Shown here: positions 10,030 through 20,050 of the stretch, one piece after another
How positions within the stretch are numbered: the first letter of the stretch is position 1
Layout of the letters: each line of letters begins with the position of its first letter
Position numbers and translations under genes: made by a program
Notes under the pieces: model-generated
What the model saw: only the letters and a program-made list of their open reading frames with translations
What the model was told of the DNA's origin: nothing
Database searches by the model: none
Source of the DNA: an uncultured Opitutia bacterium
Lineage (GTDB): Bacteria; Verrucomicrobiota; Verrucomicrobiia; Opitutales; Opitutaceae
Length of the DNA stretch: 39,884 bases
Direction of reading: 5' to 3'
Assembly: GCA_903872425.1 (NCBI GenBank)
Contig: CAIQKQ010000019.1
Span: 1 to 39,884, forward strand

Positions 10030-10606
10030 ACGCGTGGCAGAGCGCGACGCCAGCGGCGTCAGCCTCGTCGGTCGCGAGCGGACGGCCATGGCCGAGCATC
10101 GCCATTACGGTGCGCGCCATCTGCTCTTTGCTCGCGCGGCCCGCGCCGACGACCGCCTGTTTCACGCGCAAGGGCGGATACTCAAAAACCTCTTTGTCGG
10201 CCAGCGCCGCCGCCGCGATCGCCGCCCCGCGCGCCGCGCCGAGAATTTGTGCGGTCTGGAAATTTTGCACAAAGATTGTCTGTTCCAGTGCGACATGACG
10301 CACATCAGCGGTAGCCAAAAACGCTGTGACTGCGCGCGAAATCTCGCCCAGCGCAAATGCCATCGACCGCTTCGCCGGCACGTGCAGCGTCTGACAGCGC
10401 AGCAGCAGCGGCGTCCGCCCCGGCGCGAACTCGACCAACGCCAATCCCGTACCGCGCAACGACGGATCAATACCCAGCACCACTCCGGCAAACGCGAGTC
10501 GCGCCATACCACCGAGCGCGAGCGTCGTACCCGCACCGTGGGCCGTAGGCACGGCACGGCCCTCGAGTTTCGCTTTCCACATTTGCCTGACGTTCATGCG
10601 CGCCAT
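10013..10606 (-). CDS. ruvC: Holliday junction endodeoxyribonuclease RuvC
   Basis: RuvC is the dimeric resolvase that cuts four-way junctions processed by RuvAB. The acidic catalytic set is visible: Asp in '[11 protein letters not shown]', Glu in 'ALEQTIF', and the paired Asp in '[14 protein letters not shown]', which has the usual three-residue spacing. '[15 protein letters not shown]' matches the family core. The track start gives about 40 residues before the first catalytic strand. An internal ATG at 10507 would give the normal short N-terminus, so the true start is open. The start at 10606 lies only a few bases after the TSUP permease stop, which favours translational coupling there. ruvA and ruvB are not in the window. 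Confidence 0.9.
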   Translation of the reverse strand: MARMNVRQMWKAKLEGRAVPTAHGAGTTLALGGMARLAFAGVVLGIDPSLRGTGLALVEFAPGRTPLLLRCQTLHVPAKRSMAFALGEISRAVTAFLATADVRHVALEQTIFVQNFQTAQILGAARGAAIAAAALADKEVFEYPPLRVKQAVVGAGRASKEQMARTVMAMLGHGRPLATDEADAAGVALCHAFTWRG

Positions 10607-10610
10607 GTTT

Positions 10611-11345
10611 TCATTTCAATAACAGATACAAACCCGCCAGCGTGCCGAGCGCGAGCGTCACGTTCTCAAACGTCCGCTGGTTCAGTCGTGGCAGCAGCCA
10701 ACGACCGCCGAGCGTGCCGGCAAACACCGCCGGGGCTAACCAGAGGTTGAACTGCAAACTTTTCGTGGTCAACAGGCCGAGGTGCACCATGAAAGGCACC
10801 TTAAACAGGTTCACTGCGAGAAAAAATACCGCCGCTGTGCCGACGAATTCCAGCTTCGGCAACCTCATCGCCAGCAGGTAAATCGCCATGAGCGCACCGG
10901 CCGCATTAGCTACGAGCGTCGTGAAGCCCGCCAACACGCCGATCACTGGCCCAAACCACGCACCCGGTGCCGCACCGTCCGCGCCTAGGCACCGCCGCGC
11001 AACTTGCAGCCCTGTCAACCCGAGTACCAGCGCACCGATGAGCAGCCGCGCCTGCCGGTCGTCCATGTGCCCCATGGCGAGCCAGCCAAACACGATGCCC
11101 AGTGCGGTCCACGGAAACATCCGTCCAATGTGCGCCCACACCGCGTGCCGTCGGTAGGACGCCACCGCTACGAGGTCGCCAAAAATCAGCATCGGCAAAA
11201 CGAAACCGGCCGACTGCTTCGCCGGCATGAGCAAGACGAACAGCGCCGACGCCAACACCCCCAGCCCACCGACGCCGGTCTTAGACACGCCGACAAACAG
11301 CGCGCCAATCACCGCCAACGTCAGTTCCCACGAGGAAAAATTCAT
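10611..11345 (-). CDS. TSUP (TauE/SafE-type) membrane permease
   Basis: This is a predicted inner-membrane transporter of the TSUP family, which carries sulfonates, sulfite or other organic anions. The substrate here cannot be told from sequence. Starting at the ATG at 11345 (244 residues) gives the family N-terminus '[19 protein letters not shown]', followed by about eight hydrophobic segments. '[15 protein letters not shown]' and '[19 protein letters not shown]' are the two conserved half-repeats expected in this family. The longer ORF start at 11402 adds a polar, non-conserved leader. It sits between rlmN and ruvC on the same strand with almost no space before ruvC. That proximity is positional and gives no functional clue. 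Confidence 0.88.
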   Translation of the reverse strand: MNFSSWELTLAVIGALFVGVSKTGVGGLGVLASALFVLLMPAKQSAGFVLPMLIFGDLVAVASYRRHAVWAHIGRMFPWTALGIVFGWLAMGHMDDRQARLLIGALVLGLTGLQVARRCLGADGAAPGAWFGPVIGVLAGFTTLVANAAGALMAIYLLAMRLPKLEFVGTAAVFFLAVNLFKVPFMVHLGLLTTKSLQFNLWLAPAVFAGTLGGRWLLPRLNQRTFENVTLALGTLAGLYLLLK

Positions 11346-11450
11346 GCGACAGGAGATTCCCGTCCAATCTCCTTGGCGCGACAACAAATTGCGCTCCAGC
11401 AAGCAGCCGCACGCACGGCTTGATCCGACGGCCGACGCATGACACCAACC

Positions 11451-12545
11451 CTAGACGGTGCGCTCGCGCAACTGGCCGCATGCGGCAGCGATGTCGGGAC
11501 CGCGCGAACGGCGGAAGTGCGCGACGACTTTATGCTCGCGCAATTCCGCCACGAAGGCCTCGGCCGCCAGGTCGGACGATGGTTTGTAGTTATAACCCCG
11601 CAGGCTCAGGCCGGTGGGGTTGTAGCGCAGAAGGTTGACGTGCATCCGGCGCGGGCCGAGCAGCGCGGCGAGCTGCCGCGCGTGCGCCGGTGAGTCGTTC
11701 ACCCCGGATAGCAGACAATACTGGATTGTCACCGGCCGCCCACGGCGCGCTTGAAAACGGTCCGCCGCCGCGAGGATGTCGGCGATGAGAAAACGCTTCC
11801 CCATTGGGAGCAGTTGCGCGCGCGTGGCATCGTCGGGCGCGTGGAGAGAGACGGCGAGATGGAGGTTTAGTCCCGTGGCGGTCAGCGCGTCCATGCCTGG
11901 CACGATGCCGACGGTCGAGACGGTGATCTGCCGCCACCCGAGCGCACCGACGGTGTTGTCTGCCAGCCGGCGCACAGCGGTGAGCACGGCGTCAAGGTTA
12001 AGCAATGGCTCGCCCATGCCCATGAAAACGACGGTCTGGAGGCGGCGGCCAGCGTCGCGTGCCTCGCGGCGGAGGGTGATGAACTGCCCCACGATTTCGG
12101 CCGCCGTGAGATTGCGCTCGAAGCCAGTTTTGGTCGTGGCGCAAAAATCGCAGCCCATCGCACAGCCCACCTGCGAAGACAGGCAGCCGGCGGCCCGGTC
12201 CGGACGAAAGTCCGGCATGAGTACTGACTCTACCGTGCGTCCGTCGCCGAGGCGGAGGAGCAGCTTCGTCGTGCCATCCTCTGCCACCTGCCGCGCAGCC
12301 AAAGCGACCTCCTCCGAGAGGAATTCCGCGCGCAATTTCTCCCCGAGACCCTTCGGTAGCCCACGCAAAGGGGCAGTCGCGAGGTCCTCACCCGCATAAA
12401 ATGCCCGTAACACTCGCGCCGCATGGCTGGACTTGAAACCCCAGTCCGCAAATTGTTGCGCGAGGGCAGCAGCATCAAACTTGGCCAATCCGCCAATCCT
12501 AGAGCCTGACGCCAATGGTTGCCGTCCAGGTTCAGAGCGTTGCAT
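11451..12545 (-). CDS. rlmN: 23S rRNA/tRNA (adenine-C2) methyltransferase, radical SAM
   Basis: RlmN methylates C2 of A2503 in 23S rRNA and A37 of some tRNAs using a radical-SAM mechanism. The 4Fe-4S cluster motif CxxxCxxC is in 'GCAMGCDFCATTKTGF'. 'VVFMGMGEPLLN' and 'ITVSTVGIVPGMD' are signature stretches, and 'CLLSGVNDSPAHARQLAALL' and 'VNLLRYNPT' complete the core. The N-terminal region 'FKSSHAARVLRAFY' with 'LPKGLGEKL' is the accessory domain. The track begins at a TTG (12554); the ATG three codons later at 12545 is preferred. It lies 42 bases after trhO and about 100 bases before the permease, on the same strand. Confidence 0.95.
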   Translation of the reverse strand: MQRSEPGRQPLASGSRIGGLAKFDAAALAQQFADWGFKSSHAARVLRAFYAGEDLATAPLRGLPKGLGEKLRAEFLSEEVALAARQVAEDGTTKLLLRLGDGRTVESVLMPDFRPDRAAGCLSSQVGCAMGCDFCATTKTGFERNLTAAEIVGQFITLRREARDAGRRLQTVVFMGMGEPLLNLDAVLTAVRRLADNTVGALGWRQITVSTVGIVPGMDALTATGLNLHLAVSLHAPDDATRAQLLPMGKRFLIADILAAADRFQARRGRPVTIQYCLLSGVNDSPAHARQLAALLGPRRMHVNLLRYNPTGLSLRGYNYKPSSDLAAEAFVAELREHKVVAHFRRSRGPDIAAACGQLRERTV

Positions 12546-12587
12546 AACGGTCAAAATACGAAGCGATGAGAGTGCCTTAAACGGGCG

Positions 12588-13457
12588 TTAACGCCCCCCA
12601 AAACACAGCGGACAACTCACGTCAGGAACATAGTGCGGATGCCGCTGTTCGGCCTCGGTTAGCGGCATCTGGCAATTAAAACAAAGTACAGCGCTCGTTT
12701 CACGTAGCGAGGCGTCCAAGCCAACCCGACGATCAAACACGAAACATTCGCCGTCGTAGTGCGCACCACCACATTCCTCGAAATACTTGAGGATGCCACC
12801 GTCGAGCTGGTGGACGTCCTTGAAGCCCGCTCGCTCCAAATACGGGCCAGCCTTCTCACAGCGGATGCCGCCGGTGCAGAACATCACGACGGGAGCCGTC
12901 TTCAGCTCCTCAGGCAGCCGGGCCACCGCCGCAGGAAAATCACGGAAATTATCAATTCCCGCGACCCGCGCGCCACGAAACGTCCCAAGCCGCACCTCAT
13001 AGTCGTTGCGGGTGTCGAGCAACGTGATGGGCCGACCTTCGTCGAGCCATTGCTTGAGCGTACGCGGGGGGAGCTTGGCGGTGGGATGGAGCGCCGGGTC
13101 AATGCCCTCTATGCCAAACGCGATGATCTCCTTTTTAATCTTCACCAACATCCGATTGAAAGGCTGTTCCTCACTCGGACTCTCCTTGGGCGTGAGATCG
13201 GCGAGACCCGGGATCGCGCGCAACTCAGCGAGCAACGCGTCGAGGTTCGCACGTGTGCCGGCGACAAAAAAATTAATCCCTTCGGTGCTCAGGAGAATCG
13301 TGCCCCGCAGTTCTCGGTCGTGGCACACCTGCCGTAGACGCTCACGCAGCACCGGCAGGTTAGTCAGCGGCGTGAACTTATAGGCAGCGAGGTTGATGAT
13401 GTCGGGCATGGCGACGGCGGCGGAAGCAGACGGAGATTCCTCCGCCGATTCAAGCAT
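12588..13457 (-). CDS. trhO: tRNA uridine(34) 5-hydroxylase, rhodanese family
   Basis: TrhO (YceA) hydroxylates U34 of certain tRNAs, an oxygen-dependent step towards 5-alkoxy-uridine wobble modifications. The N-terminal acylphosphatase-like domain shows '[19 protein letters not shown]' and the '[11 protein letters not shown]' region. The rhodanese domain carries the catalytic Cys in '[17 protein letters not shown]'. The end has the Cys-rich 'CFNCQMPL' and 'SCPLCFGG' found in many members. Three starts are possible: 13478, 13457 and 13409. The homologous part begins at '[12 protein letters not shown]' (13409). I list 13457 because it overlaps the upstream stop by 8 bases and would be coupled, but the start is uncertain and there is no good ribosome-binding site for any of them. 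Confidence 0.9.
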   Translation of the reverse strand: MLESAEESPSASAAVAMPDIINLAAYKFTPLTNLPVLRERLRQVCHDRELRGTILLSTEGINFFVAGTRANLDALLAELRAIPGLADLTPKESPSEEQPFNRMLVKIKKEIIAFGIEGIDPALHPTAKLPPRTLKQWLDEGRPITLLDTRNDYEVRLGTFRGARVAGIDNFRDFPAAVARLPEELKTAPVVMFCTGGIRCEKAGPYLERAGFKDVHQLDGGILKYFEECGGAHYDGECFVFDRRVGLDASLRETSAVLCFNCQMPLTEAEQRHPHYVPDVSCPLCFGGR

Positions 13458-14148
13458 GGGTATCGGGGAGGGGTGCATTCAGCAGCGCTGCATGCAGCGG
13501 ACAGCGCCGGAAATCAATGGGGAGGCCGGCCCGGTAGCGCGCGAGGAGTTGCTTGGAGTGGGCGGCAAGCTGGCGGCGTACCTCGCGACGACGGCCGCGC
13601 TCGCGCGAAATCATCATGTGGTCATAGCCGGTGGTCTGGTGGCGCATCCAAGCGATGGTCGCCGCCTCGGCGCGCCGCTCGATGGGAATGCGTTTCGTGC
13701 GGGCGACAGTGCCGCTCCCTACCGGGGTCGCGTGCGCCGCGATGTGCGTGGCCATGGCGGCAGCGTGGTCGTGGTAGTCGGGATGAAACGCGAGATAGGC
13801 CAGCACCGCGCCGCGAAAATCTACCGCATAAACCTCCTCCGCAGCGGCACGGCGGGATCGGGCGGAATCGAGCTTGCGCTGGTAGGACGGATTCTCGCGT
13901 TCGGCGGCAAGCTCGGCCCGGAGCGTGGCGATACGCTCCGCGGGCGCCCAGATGCCGCGGGAGAAACGCTTGCGGCCCTTGAGCTCAATCACGGTCCACG
14001 TCGGGCCGTCAGCCTTGATGCGACGGCTGAGCGCGGCATCGCCGGGCGGGAGCAAGTCCCAATCGGGCGGTACGGGGACGACCATCCCCTCAGCCAGCAC
14101 CTTGCGTGGCAGGTGGAAGGGGCGAACTTCGCGGGTGGGTGTAGGCAC
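13450..14148 (-). CDS. DUF2293 domain-containing protein
   Basis: A 232-residue basic protein without signal peptide or membrane segments. The C-terminal half resembles DUF2293: '[17 protein letters not shown]' preceded by an '[10 protein letters not shown]' stretch and followed by a strongly basic '[14 protein letters not shown]' helix. The N-terminal part is charged and probably alpha-helical. DUF2293 has no established function; the basic composition would suit nucleic-acid binding, which is only inference. It lies 8 bases downstream of the MYG1/DHH-like gene and its end overlaps the probable start of trhO, so the three are likely one transcription unit. The ATG at 14148 is the natural first start. 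Confidence 0.7.
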   Translation of the reverse strand: MPTPTREVRPFHLPRKVLAEGMVVPVPPDWDLLPPGDAALSRRIKADGPTWTVIELKGRKRFSRGIWAPAERIATLRAELAAERENPSYQRKLDSARSRRAAAEEVYAVDFRGAVLAYLAFHPDYHDHAAAMATHIAAHATPVGSGTVARTKRIPIERRAEAATIAWMRHQTTGYDHMMISRERGRRREVRRQLAAHSKQLLARYRAGLPIDFRRCPLHAALLNAPLPDTHA

Positions 14149-14156
14149 GCGGATAA

Positions 14157-15035
14157 TTAGACGGCGGCCGGCACCCCAGCGCGGGCGACCAAGTCTTGCA
14201 GTTGACCGATTTCACTGAGCGAAGTCTTGGCCACGAAGCCGCGGGCGTGCGCGAAGTGGACGCCGGGGCGATCCGCGATGCGCATGAAATCGAGCCGCGC
14301 GTTGTCCCGATAACGCGAGAGGCCGTACCCGGTGCTGCGACGGTCGGGGCTCACGATCCCCACCACTTCAGTCGCAAGGCCGCGTTGCTCAATGTACCGC
14401 TCGATTCCCATCGAGGGGTCGTCGGGGAGCGGGTCGGTACGGGGGAGAAACAAAATTTTGGCCGGCGCACCAGCGAGGTCGAGCGACCAGATTTGCGCGT
14501 GTTGCCCGATGAAATCGAGGCGGGCGCGCAACGTCCGCACGTAGTCCAAAAGATCTTCCCCCACCATGCGCAGGATTTCCCATAGCGGCTGACCGGGTTC
14601 CAGCCGGGTGGTGAGGGCGAAACGCCGCAGCAGGGTGATATCCACCGGCGAGGTGAGCCGGGCGAGCATGGCAGGGGTGGCCCCGAGCCATTTGGCCGTT
14701 GTGATCAGGCCGCGACAATCGAACCACTCAGCCGCTTCGAGCCATTCACAAAACTGCCGGGCGTCGTCGTAAAGCCCGAGGTGTTGGAGCACGAGCGAGA
14801 GCGAGCAGGTGGGCGGGTGATGTTTCGGGAGTTGGTGATGGTCGAAGTTGTTGAGCGCGGGGTCGTGTTGGCCTCCGACATCCACGACGGCGATGGCGGG
14901 GTCGGCGAGGTCGGCGGGAGTGGGCTCGCGGCGGACAATCGGCACAGGGTGCAAGGCGAGCAGGACGCTGCACGCGAGCAGCTCGTCCTTATGCGCACTG
15001 CCGGGATGAGTGAGGATGGTGGTGAGCTGGGTCAT
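14157..15035 (-). CDS. MYG1/DHH-like metal-dependent hydrolase family protein
   Basis: A 292-residue soluble protein that resembles the MYG1 (UPF0160) branch of the DHH phosphoesterase superfamily. Two signatures are visible: 'THPGSAHKDELLACSVLL' at the N-terminus, analogous to the THxGxFHxDExxA metal motif, and 'VVDVGG' followed by 'LNNFDHHQLPK', the DHH-type motif. MYG1 proteins are exonucleases in eukaryotic organelles; bacterial members are poorly characterised. This copy is somewhat shorter than typical (about 300-350). Candidate roles are RNA 3'-end or small-nucleotide turnover, by inference from the fold and the neighbouring RNA-modification genes. It heads a same-strand run through DUF2293, trhO, rlmN, the permease and ruvC. 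Confidence 0.72.
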   Translation of the reverse strand: MTQLTTILTHPGSAHKDELLACSVLLALHPVPIVRREPTPADLADPAIAVVDVGGQHDPALNNFDHHQLPKHHPPTCSLSLVLQHLGLYDDARQFCEWLEAAEWFDCRGLITTAKWLGATPAMLARLTSPVDITLLRRFALTTRLEPGQPLWEILRMVGEDLLDYVRTLRARLDFIGQHAQIWSLDLAGAPAKILFLPRTDPLPDDPSMGIERYIEQRGLATEVVGIVSPDRRSTGYGLSRYRDNARLDFMRIADRPGVHFAHARGFVAKTSLSEIGQLQDLVARAGVPAAV

Positions 15036-15141
15036 TCAGAACATCAACGTGGGGACGGGTCGCGTGACGGCAATGGCGGAACACGCCTCGCATCCGAGAG
15101 AGGACAAAAACGATATTTGACGCATCTGGCTAGTGAGGGGG

Positions 15142-15175
15142 AAATAAAAACCCCGCGCCCTAGGAGGGCGCGGGG
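15142..15175 (-). terminator. Intrinsic terminator of ppdK
   Basis: On the minus strand an 11-bp perfect stem (CCCCGCGCCCT / AGGGCGCGGGG) with a three-base loop is followed by TTTTTATTT. It starts 36 bases after the ppdK stop. This separates ppdK from the downstream MYG1-like gene run. Confidence 0.92.
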
Positions 15176-15211
15176 CGAGAAGGGAGCGCGAGTAAGCTCG
15201 CAGCCTTCGGA

Positions 15212-18001
15212 TTATTTCTTCGCGACTTTGGCGTCGGCGACGGCCGCTTGGGCGGCGGCGAGGCGGGCGACGGGGACGCGATACGGGCTGCACGAGACGT
15301 AGCTCAAACCGAGCTTGTGACAGAACTTCACGCTATCCGGATCGCCACCGTGCTCGCCACAGATACCCAGCTTGATGTCGGGGCGGGTGGCGCGGCCTTT
15401 CGTGATCGCGATTTCCATCAGCTGACCGACACCCGTCTGATCAATGCTCGCGAACGGGTTCTTCTTCATGATCTCGGACTCCTGATAAGCGCCGAGGAAG
15501 CTGCCCGAGTCGTCGCGGCTCATGCCGAGACAGGTCTGCGTGAGATCGTTGGTCCCGAAGCTGAAGAATTCGGCAGTCTTCGCGATTTCGTCGGCGGTGA
15601 GCGCGCCGCGCGGGATCTCGATCATGGTGCCGACACTGTAGGCGATCTTGGTCTTCTTCTCGGCCATGACAGCCTTGGCGACCTCGTGGACGAGCGCGAC
15701 TTGGAGATCGAGCTCCTTCTTGAAGCCGACGAGCGGGATCATGATCTCGGGCTTGGCCTTAAACCCGGCCTTGTTCGCGTCGGCAGCAGCCTCAAACACG
15801 GCACGCGCCTGCATCGCAGTGATCTCGGGATACTTGATGCCGAGGCGGCAGCCGCGGAAGCCGAGCATGGGGTTGAACTCGTGCAGCTCGTGGACGCGGT
15901 GCATGATTTTCTCGACGCTGATACCGAGCTTCCGCGCAAGGTCCATCTGCTGCTCTTTGGAGTTGGGCAGGAACTCGTGCAGCGGGGGATCGAGGAAGCG
16001 GATGGTTGCCGGGAAGCCCTTGAGGGCCTTGAAGATTCCGAAGAAATCGGCGCGCTGGTAAGGCAACAGCTTGGCGAGCGCGGCCTGCCGGTCGGTAAGT
16101 GTGTCGGCGAGGATCATCTCGCGCATCGCATCGATGCGGTCGCCCTCGAAGAACATGTGCTCAGTGCGGGTGAGGCCAATGCCGACCGCGCCGAACGCGA
16201 TGGCGTTCTGAGTCTGCTCGGGGGTGTCAGCGTTGGTGCGGACCTGGAGCTTGGTGGCCTGCGCGCACCATTTCATGAGCTGGTTGTAGCTCTTGAACTT
16301 CTCCGTGGCCTGCGCGGCTTTGTCGCCGTTGAGCAGGCCCGCGATGATCTCGGATGGCGCGGTCTTGATCTGGCCGGCATAGACGGCGCCGATGGTGCCA
16401 TCAATCGAGAGGAAGTCGCCCTCGCCAAACTTTTGGCCGGCGATGGTCGCGGTCTTCTTGTCGTAATCAATTGTGACGCCGGCGGCGCCGCACACGCAAA
16501 CCTTGCCCATCTGGCGTGCGACAAGCGCGGCGTGCGACGAAACCCCGCCGCGTGCGGTGAGGATGCCCTCGGCGGCGATCATGCCGCGCAGATCCTCGGG
16601 CGAGGTCTCGACGCGGACGAGTAGTACTTTCTCACCCTTTTCGGCGGCCTGTACAGCGCGGTCGGCGTTGAAATAGATCTTACCAGTGGCGGCGCCGGGG
16701 CCGGCGGGGAGTCCGGTGGCGATCACCTTGGCTTTTTTGACTTCCGCGAGGTCGAAGATCGGCGCGAGGAGCTGCTCGAGCTGGTCGGCCGGGTTGCGAA
16801 GGATGGCGGTCTGCCAATCAATGAGTTTCTCCTTCACCATATCGACGGAGAACTTGAGCGCGGCGGCGGCGGTCCGCTTGCCATTGCGCGTCTGCAGCAT
16901 GAACAGCTTGCCGTCTTGAATGGTGAACTCGATATCCTGAACGTCCTTAAAGTGCTTTTCCAGTGTCGCGCGAACCTTCAGCAATTCGGCGTAGGACTTC
17001 GGCATGACGTCCTTCAATTTCAGGACGGGTTCAGGCGTACGGACGCCAGCGACGACATCTTCGCCTTGCGCGTTCACCAAAAACTCACCGTAGAATTCGT
17101 TGACGCCGTTGGCGGGATTGCGCGTAAACGCCACGCCGGAGCCGGAGGTGTCACCGGTGTTGCCAAAGACCATCGCCTGCACGTTGACGGCGGTGCCCCA
17201 CTCGGAGGGGATGTTGTATTTGGCACGGTAGACCTTGGCGCGGTCGTTCATCCAGGAGCCGAAGACGGCGCCGGCTGCGCCCCGCAGCTGGTCCCATGGA
17301 TTGTTCGGGAAGGCCTTGCCGGTGCGGTCGAGGACGAGGGCCTTGAAACGCCGCACGAGTTCCTGTTGGTCCTGGGCGGTGAGTTTTGAGTCCTCGAGGT
17401 CACCGTGATATTTTTCGTGCTTAAACCCGTGGATGACAGACTCGAACGGATCGTGGTCTTCTCCCTCGCGTTTCTGCACACCCATCACGACGTCACCAAA
17501 CATTTGGATGAACCGGCGGTAGCAATCCCACGCGAAACGCTCGTTGCCCGTGGCAGCGGCGAGGGCGAGCACGGCCTGGTCGTTGAGACCGAGATTCAGG
17601 ATGGTGTCCATCATGCCGGGCATCGAATCACGGGCGCCGGAACGGACAGCGACGAGGAGCGGCATGCCGCTGGTCGCACCAAACTTCGTGCCCATGATTT
17701 TCTCCATGTTGGCGACGCCGGCCTCCATCTGCGCCTGCAGCGCAGCGGGATAGGTGCGCTTGTTGGCATAGTAATATGTACAGACCTCGGTCGTGATCGT
17801 GAAGCCGGGGGGCACGGGCAGGCCAATGCGCGTCATCTCGGCGAGGTTGGCGCCCTTGCCGCCAAGGAGATTTTTCATCGAGCCATCGCCGTCGGCCTTC
17901 GCGGCGCCCCACGTATAGACGTATTTAGCGCCCGCGGCGGATTTTTTGGCCACCTTGGGGGCGGAGTTTTTCTGGGCAGGTTTCTTGGATTTTGCAGCCA
18001 T
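15212..18001 (-). CDS. ppdK: Pyruvate, phosphate dikinase
   Basis: PPDK interconverts pyruvate, ATP and phosphate with phosphoenolpyruvate, AMP and PPi, giving a reversible PPi-linked step at the bottom of glycolysis. The ATP-grasp domain begins at '[13 protein letters not shown]' and includes '[15 protein letters not shown]'. The swivelling domain carries the phosphohistidine in '[18 protein letters not shown]'. The C-terminal PEP barrel has 'GLTRTEHMF', '[10 protein letters not shown]' and the Cys in '[10 protein letters not shown]'. The ATG at 18001 gives 929 residues, about 40 more than usual because of a Lys/Ala/Ser-rich N-terminal tail. The ORF extends to 18226, but a good promoter at 18058-18085 lies inside that extension, so the longer start is unlikely; an ATG at 18028 remains possible. 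Confidence 0.95.
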   Translation of the reverse strand: MAAKSKKPAQKNSAPKVAKKSAAGAKYVYTWGAAKADGDGSMKNLLGGKGANLAEMTRIGLPVPPGFTITTEVCTYYYANKRTYPAALQAQMEAGVANMEKIMGTKFGATSGMPLLVAVRSGARDSMPGMMDTILNLGLNDQAVLALAAATGNERFAWDCYRRFIQMFGDVVMGVQKREGEDHDPFESVIHGFKHEKYHGDLEDSKLTAQDQQELVRRFKALVLDRTGKAFPNNPWDQLRGAAGAVFGSWMNDRAKVYRAKYNIPSEWGTAVNVQAMVFGNTGDTSGSGVAFTRNPANGVNEFYGEFLVNAQGEDVVAGVRTPEPVLKLKDVMPKSYAELLKVRATLEKHFKDVQDIEFTIQDGKLFMLQTRNGKRTAAAALKFSVDMVKEKLIDWQTAILRNPADQLEQLLAPIFDLAEVKKAKVIATGLPAGPGAATGKIYFNADRAVQAAEKGEKVLLVRVETSPEDLRGMIAAEGILTARGGVSSHAALVARQMGKVCVCGAAGVTIDYDKKTATIAGQKFGEGDFLSIDGTIGAVYAGQIKTAPSEIIAGLLNGDKAAQATEKFKSYNQLMKWCAQATKLQVRTNADTPEQTQNAIAFGAVGIGLTRTEHMFFEGDRIDAMREMILADTLTDRQAALAKLLPYQRADFFGIFKALKGFPATIRFLDPPLHEFLPNSKEQQMDLARKLGISVEKIMHRVHELHEFNPMLGFRGCRLGIKYPEITAMQARAVFEAAADANKAGFKAKPEIMIPLVGFKKELDLQVALVHEVAKAVMAEKKTKIAYSVGTMIEIPRGALTADEIAKTAEFFSFGTNDLTQTCLGMSRDDSGSFLGAYQESEIMKKNPFASIDQTGVGQLMEIAITKGRATRPDIKLGICGEHGGDPDSVKFCHKLGLSYVSCSPYRVPVARLAAAQAAVADAKVAKK

Positions 18002-18057
18002 GATGGAGGTGTGAGTGAAAATTTTCATACCGTGCCGGATGGACACGGGTAATGCAG

Positions 18058-18085
18058 CGAATAGGAAACGGCCGTGGTGTGTCAA
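18058..18085 (-). promoter_or_regulatory. Probable sigma-70 promoter of ppdK
   Basis: On the minus strand there is a perfect -35 TTGACA (18080-18085), a 16-base spacer and a -10-like TATTCG (18058-18063). Transcription would start near 18050, leaving a leader of about 50 bases before the ATG at 18001. The perfect -35 and position support it; the -10 is only a partial match. Confidence 0.5.
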
Positions 18086-18197
18086 CGGCCGAGCGGCCCG
18101 GTCTAAAAATAACCCAGCCCACCCGGTATTCTCAGCCCTCGGTGTGCAGGCACGAGTGTTTTTCAAAAACACCCGGCCTGTTCTTACCCTACCTCTA

Positions 18198-20042
18198 TTA
18201 ACTCGCTGGGCTTTCGGCCGAAGCAACCGCTGGAACCACCGGTGACGCGGCCACCGGCTCTGACCCCGTCACGGCTGGGGCGGCCGCTGGCTCCTCGACC
18301 GCCGCGGCGGGCGCGGTGGCCTCGGCTTCAGGGAAATTCTCCGGGTCGTCCTCAGTCGTCTCGGCCTCCTGCTTGCGGGCGGCAGCGACGGGGGGCGGCG
18401 TGAAGAGACGGCCATCCATAAACTCCATCACATAACCTTCGCTCAGAAGCCAGCGAAGGTCGCCGTGCATTTTCGCCATGCGCTCGCGGTCCTCAGGCGA
18501 GAATTGCTGGGCCACGGGTGGGGCTCCGGCCGCCGCGGGCGCAGCTTCGCCAGGCGCTTGGCTGACCGGAGCTGGGGCGGCCGGCTCGGCCGATGGCGGA
18601 GGCACAGTCGTTTCCGACCCGACCGGTTCAGCGACGGCCACAGGCTTGAGGCCGAGAAATTTCACCGGCAGCTCGCTGCGGCGCACCATCGGGTTATGCT
18701 CGATGAACGCGATGAGCGCGCCGAGGCTGTCCGCAAATACCTGGTCAGGCGTGCGGAATTTGCGGCGTACCCCGCACACATAGGTGATGCCTTTCGAGCC
18801 TTTTTTGAAAATATGCAGTCCCTCGCGGCGCAGCCGACCGCGCAACGCGTTGGCCGTGTCGAGCGGAAAACGCCGCTGGCGCTCCAATGCACCCTCAACG
18901 GCGCGGCGGATCTCGCCTGGCGGCAACGTGTCCAGATTTTTGCCGGGAAAACGCCAGCTCTCGACCAGGCGCACAACTTTCTCGCGGGCGGTGGCAAGCA
19001 GGTGCTGACGCGCGTCCTCGATCGTGTCGAACGAGGGCGTCGGATCGCCCTCGGCCGCCGGCTTCCAAGTGAAGCGCGTGACCTTTTTCATCTTGGCGAG
19101 CCATTGGTTGACGGCCTCGGGGTCGCGCACGGTCTCAATTCTGGAGGTAAACACCTCAAACGGCAGACGCACGCGTGCCGCGTGGTGCTGCCGCATGATT
19201 TGCGGGTAGCGGTGGTAGTTCGGCGGCCCGAGCAGCTCGCCGGTAACACCGCATTTGTTGATGACTTGGAAGTTGCCCTTCGGTGGCTCCACCTCGGCCT
19301 CGCTCGTCTCGAAAAACGTGCTAAGGTGCGTGGCAAGCACATGTGCGATGGCGGCTTCTTCCGTCTCGAATGGCAGGCTATCTGGCACCGACACGGCGAA
19401 TGGTTCCGGCTTTGCGGGTGCGGCTCCCGCAGCTGGTGGCGGGCCACCGGCCGGCAGGCGCTGGATCTGAGCGATGCAGCGTTCGCTTTTACCTACCACC
19501 GCACGGGCAATTTCAAACAACTCCAAAGTGCGAAACGACACACGGATTTTCTGCACCAGCGTCGCGAAGCTCGTCTCCTCCGGATAAAATGAGACGCCAA
19601 AAAACGGGCTGATATAAGGACCGCGCTCCACCTCAAAATCTCGGCGTGGGCCGCGAAAATTTCCGCCCCTATCGTCGCCCCGTGGCGCGCGGTCATCGCG
19701 GCGGGGGCCGCGGAAGCCACCTCCTGACCCATCTGCCCGCGGACTGCGCGGGGGCTGGCCGCCCTCGCGCGGGGCAGACGACGGCGCGCCCTCCCCTGCC
19801 GGCCCGCCCGGCCGGCGAAACTCCCGGCGGTCGCGACGCGGTTCACTGCTGACCGGCCCACCGCCCTCGCGCGGACGAAACGGACGGTCATCCCTCCGCC
19901 CCTCGCGCGGCGGCCGTGCCCCGCCGCCAGGCTGGGCCTTGTCCTGGGTCCATTGCGTGCCAAAGCTGAAGCTCTGGAGCTGGGACAGGTCGAGTTTGTT
20001 GAAATCCGCAGGCGGATTTTCAGTGGGGGTTGGGTCGTCCAT
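18198..20042 (-). CDS. Unrecognised RGG/Pro-rich protein with a conserved-looking core
   Basis: I do not recognise a family. The ATG at 20042 gives 614 residues; the track start at 20228 would run through a terminator-like hairpin. The order is: a short acidic N-terminus ('[14 protein letters not shown]'); about 120 residues rich in Gly, Arg, Pro and Asp with RGG-type repeats such as '[20 protein letters not shown]'; a globular core of about 300 residues starting at '[17 protein letters not shown]' and containing '[18 protein letters not shown]'; and two Ala/Pro-rich linkers around a helical '[18 protein letters not shown]' block. There is no signal peptide or membrane segment. RGG tracts are often RNA-binding, so an RNA- or ribosome-associated role is a reasonable guess and no more. 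The globular core has ordinary composition and so is probably a genuine domain. Confidence 0.75.
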   Translation of the reverse strand: MDDPTPTENPPADFNKLDLSQLQSFSFGTQWTQDKAQPGGGARPPREGRRDDRPFRPREGGGPVSSEPRRDRREFRRPGGPAGEGAPSSAPREGGQPPRSPRADGSGGGFRGPRRDDRAPRGDDRGGNFRGPRRDFEVERGPYISPFFGVSFYPEETSFATLVQKIRVSFRTLELFEIARAVVGKSERCIAQIQRLPAGGPPPAAGAAPAKPEPFAVSVPDSLPFETEEAAIAHVLATHLSTFFETSEAEVEPPKGNFQVINKCGVTGELLGPPNYHRYPQIMRQHHAARVRLPFEVFTSRIETVRDPEAVNQWLAKMKKVTRFTWKPAAEGDPTPSFDTIEDARQHLLATAREKVVRLVESWRFPGKNLDTLPPGEIRRAVEGALERQRRFPLDTANALRGRLRREGLHIFKKGSKGITYVCGVRRKFRTPDQVFADSLGALIAFIEHNPMVRRSELPVKFLGLKPVAVAEPVGSETTVPPPSAEPAAPAPVSQAPGEAAPAAAGAPPVAQQFSPEDRERMAKMHGDLRWLLSEGYVMEFMDGRLFTPPPVAAARKQEAETTEDDPENFPEAEATAPAAAVEEPAAAPAVTGSEPVAASPVVPAVASAESPAS

Positions 20043-20050
20043 GTGATCCG

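Noticed and set aside
15248-16624. 458-residue plus-strand ORF inside ppdK
   Set aside because: Antisense to conserved PPDK motifs, with no signature of its own.
18156-18172. Palindrome GTGTTTTT / AAAAACAC after the RGG-rich gene
   Set aside because: AT-rich stem with a one-base loop and no following T run; a weak terminator candidate at best.
18002-18226. Upstream extension of ppdK to 18226
   Set aside because: Contains a probable promoter and non-conserved sequence; a start at 18001 or 18028 fits better.
18465-19592. 375-residue plus-strand ORF inside the RGG-rich gene
   Set aside because: The minus-strand frame has a continuous globular core plus a terminator-like leader. The plus-strand product is His/Arg-rich without pattern.
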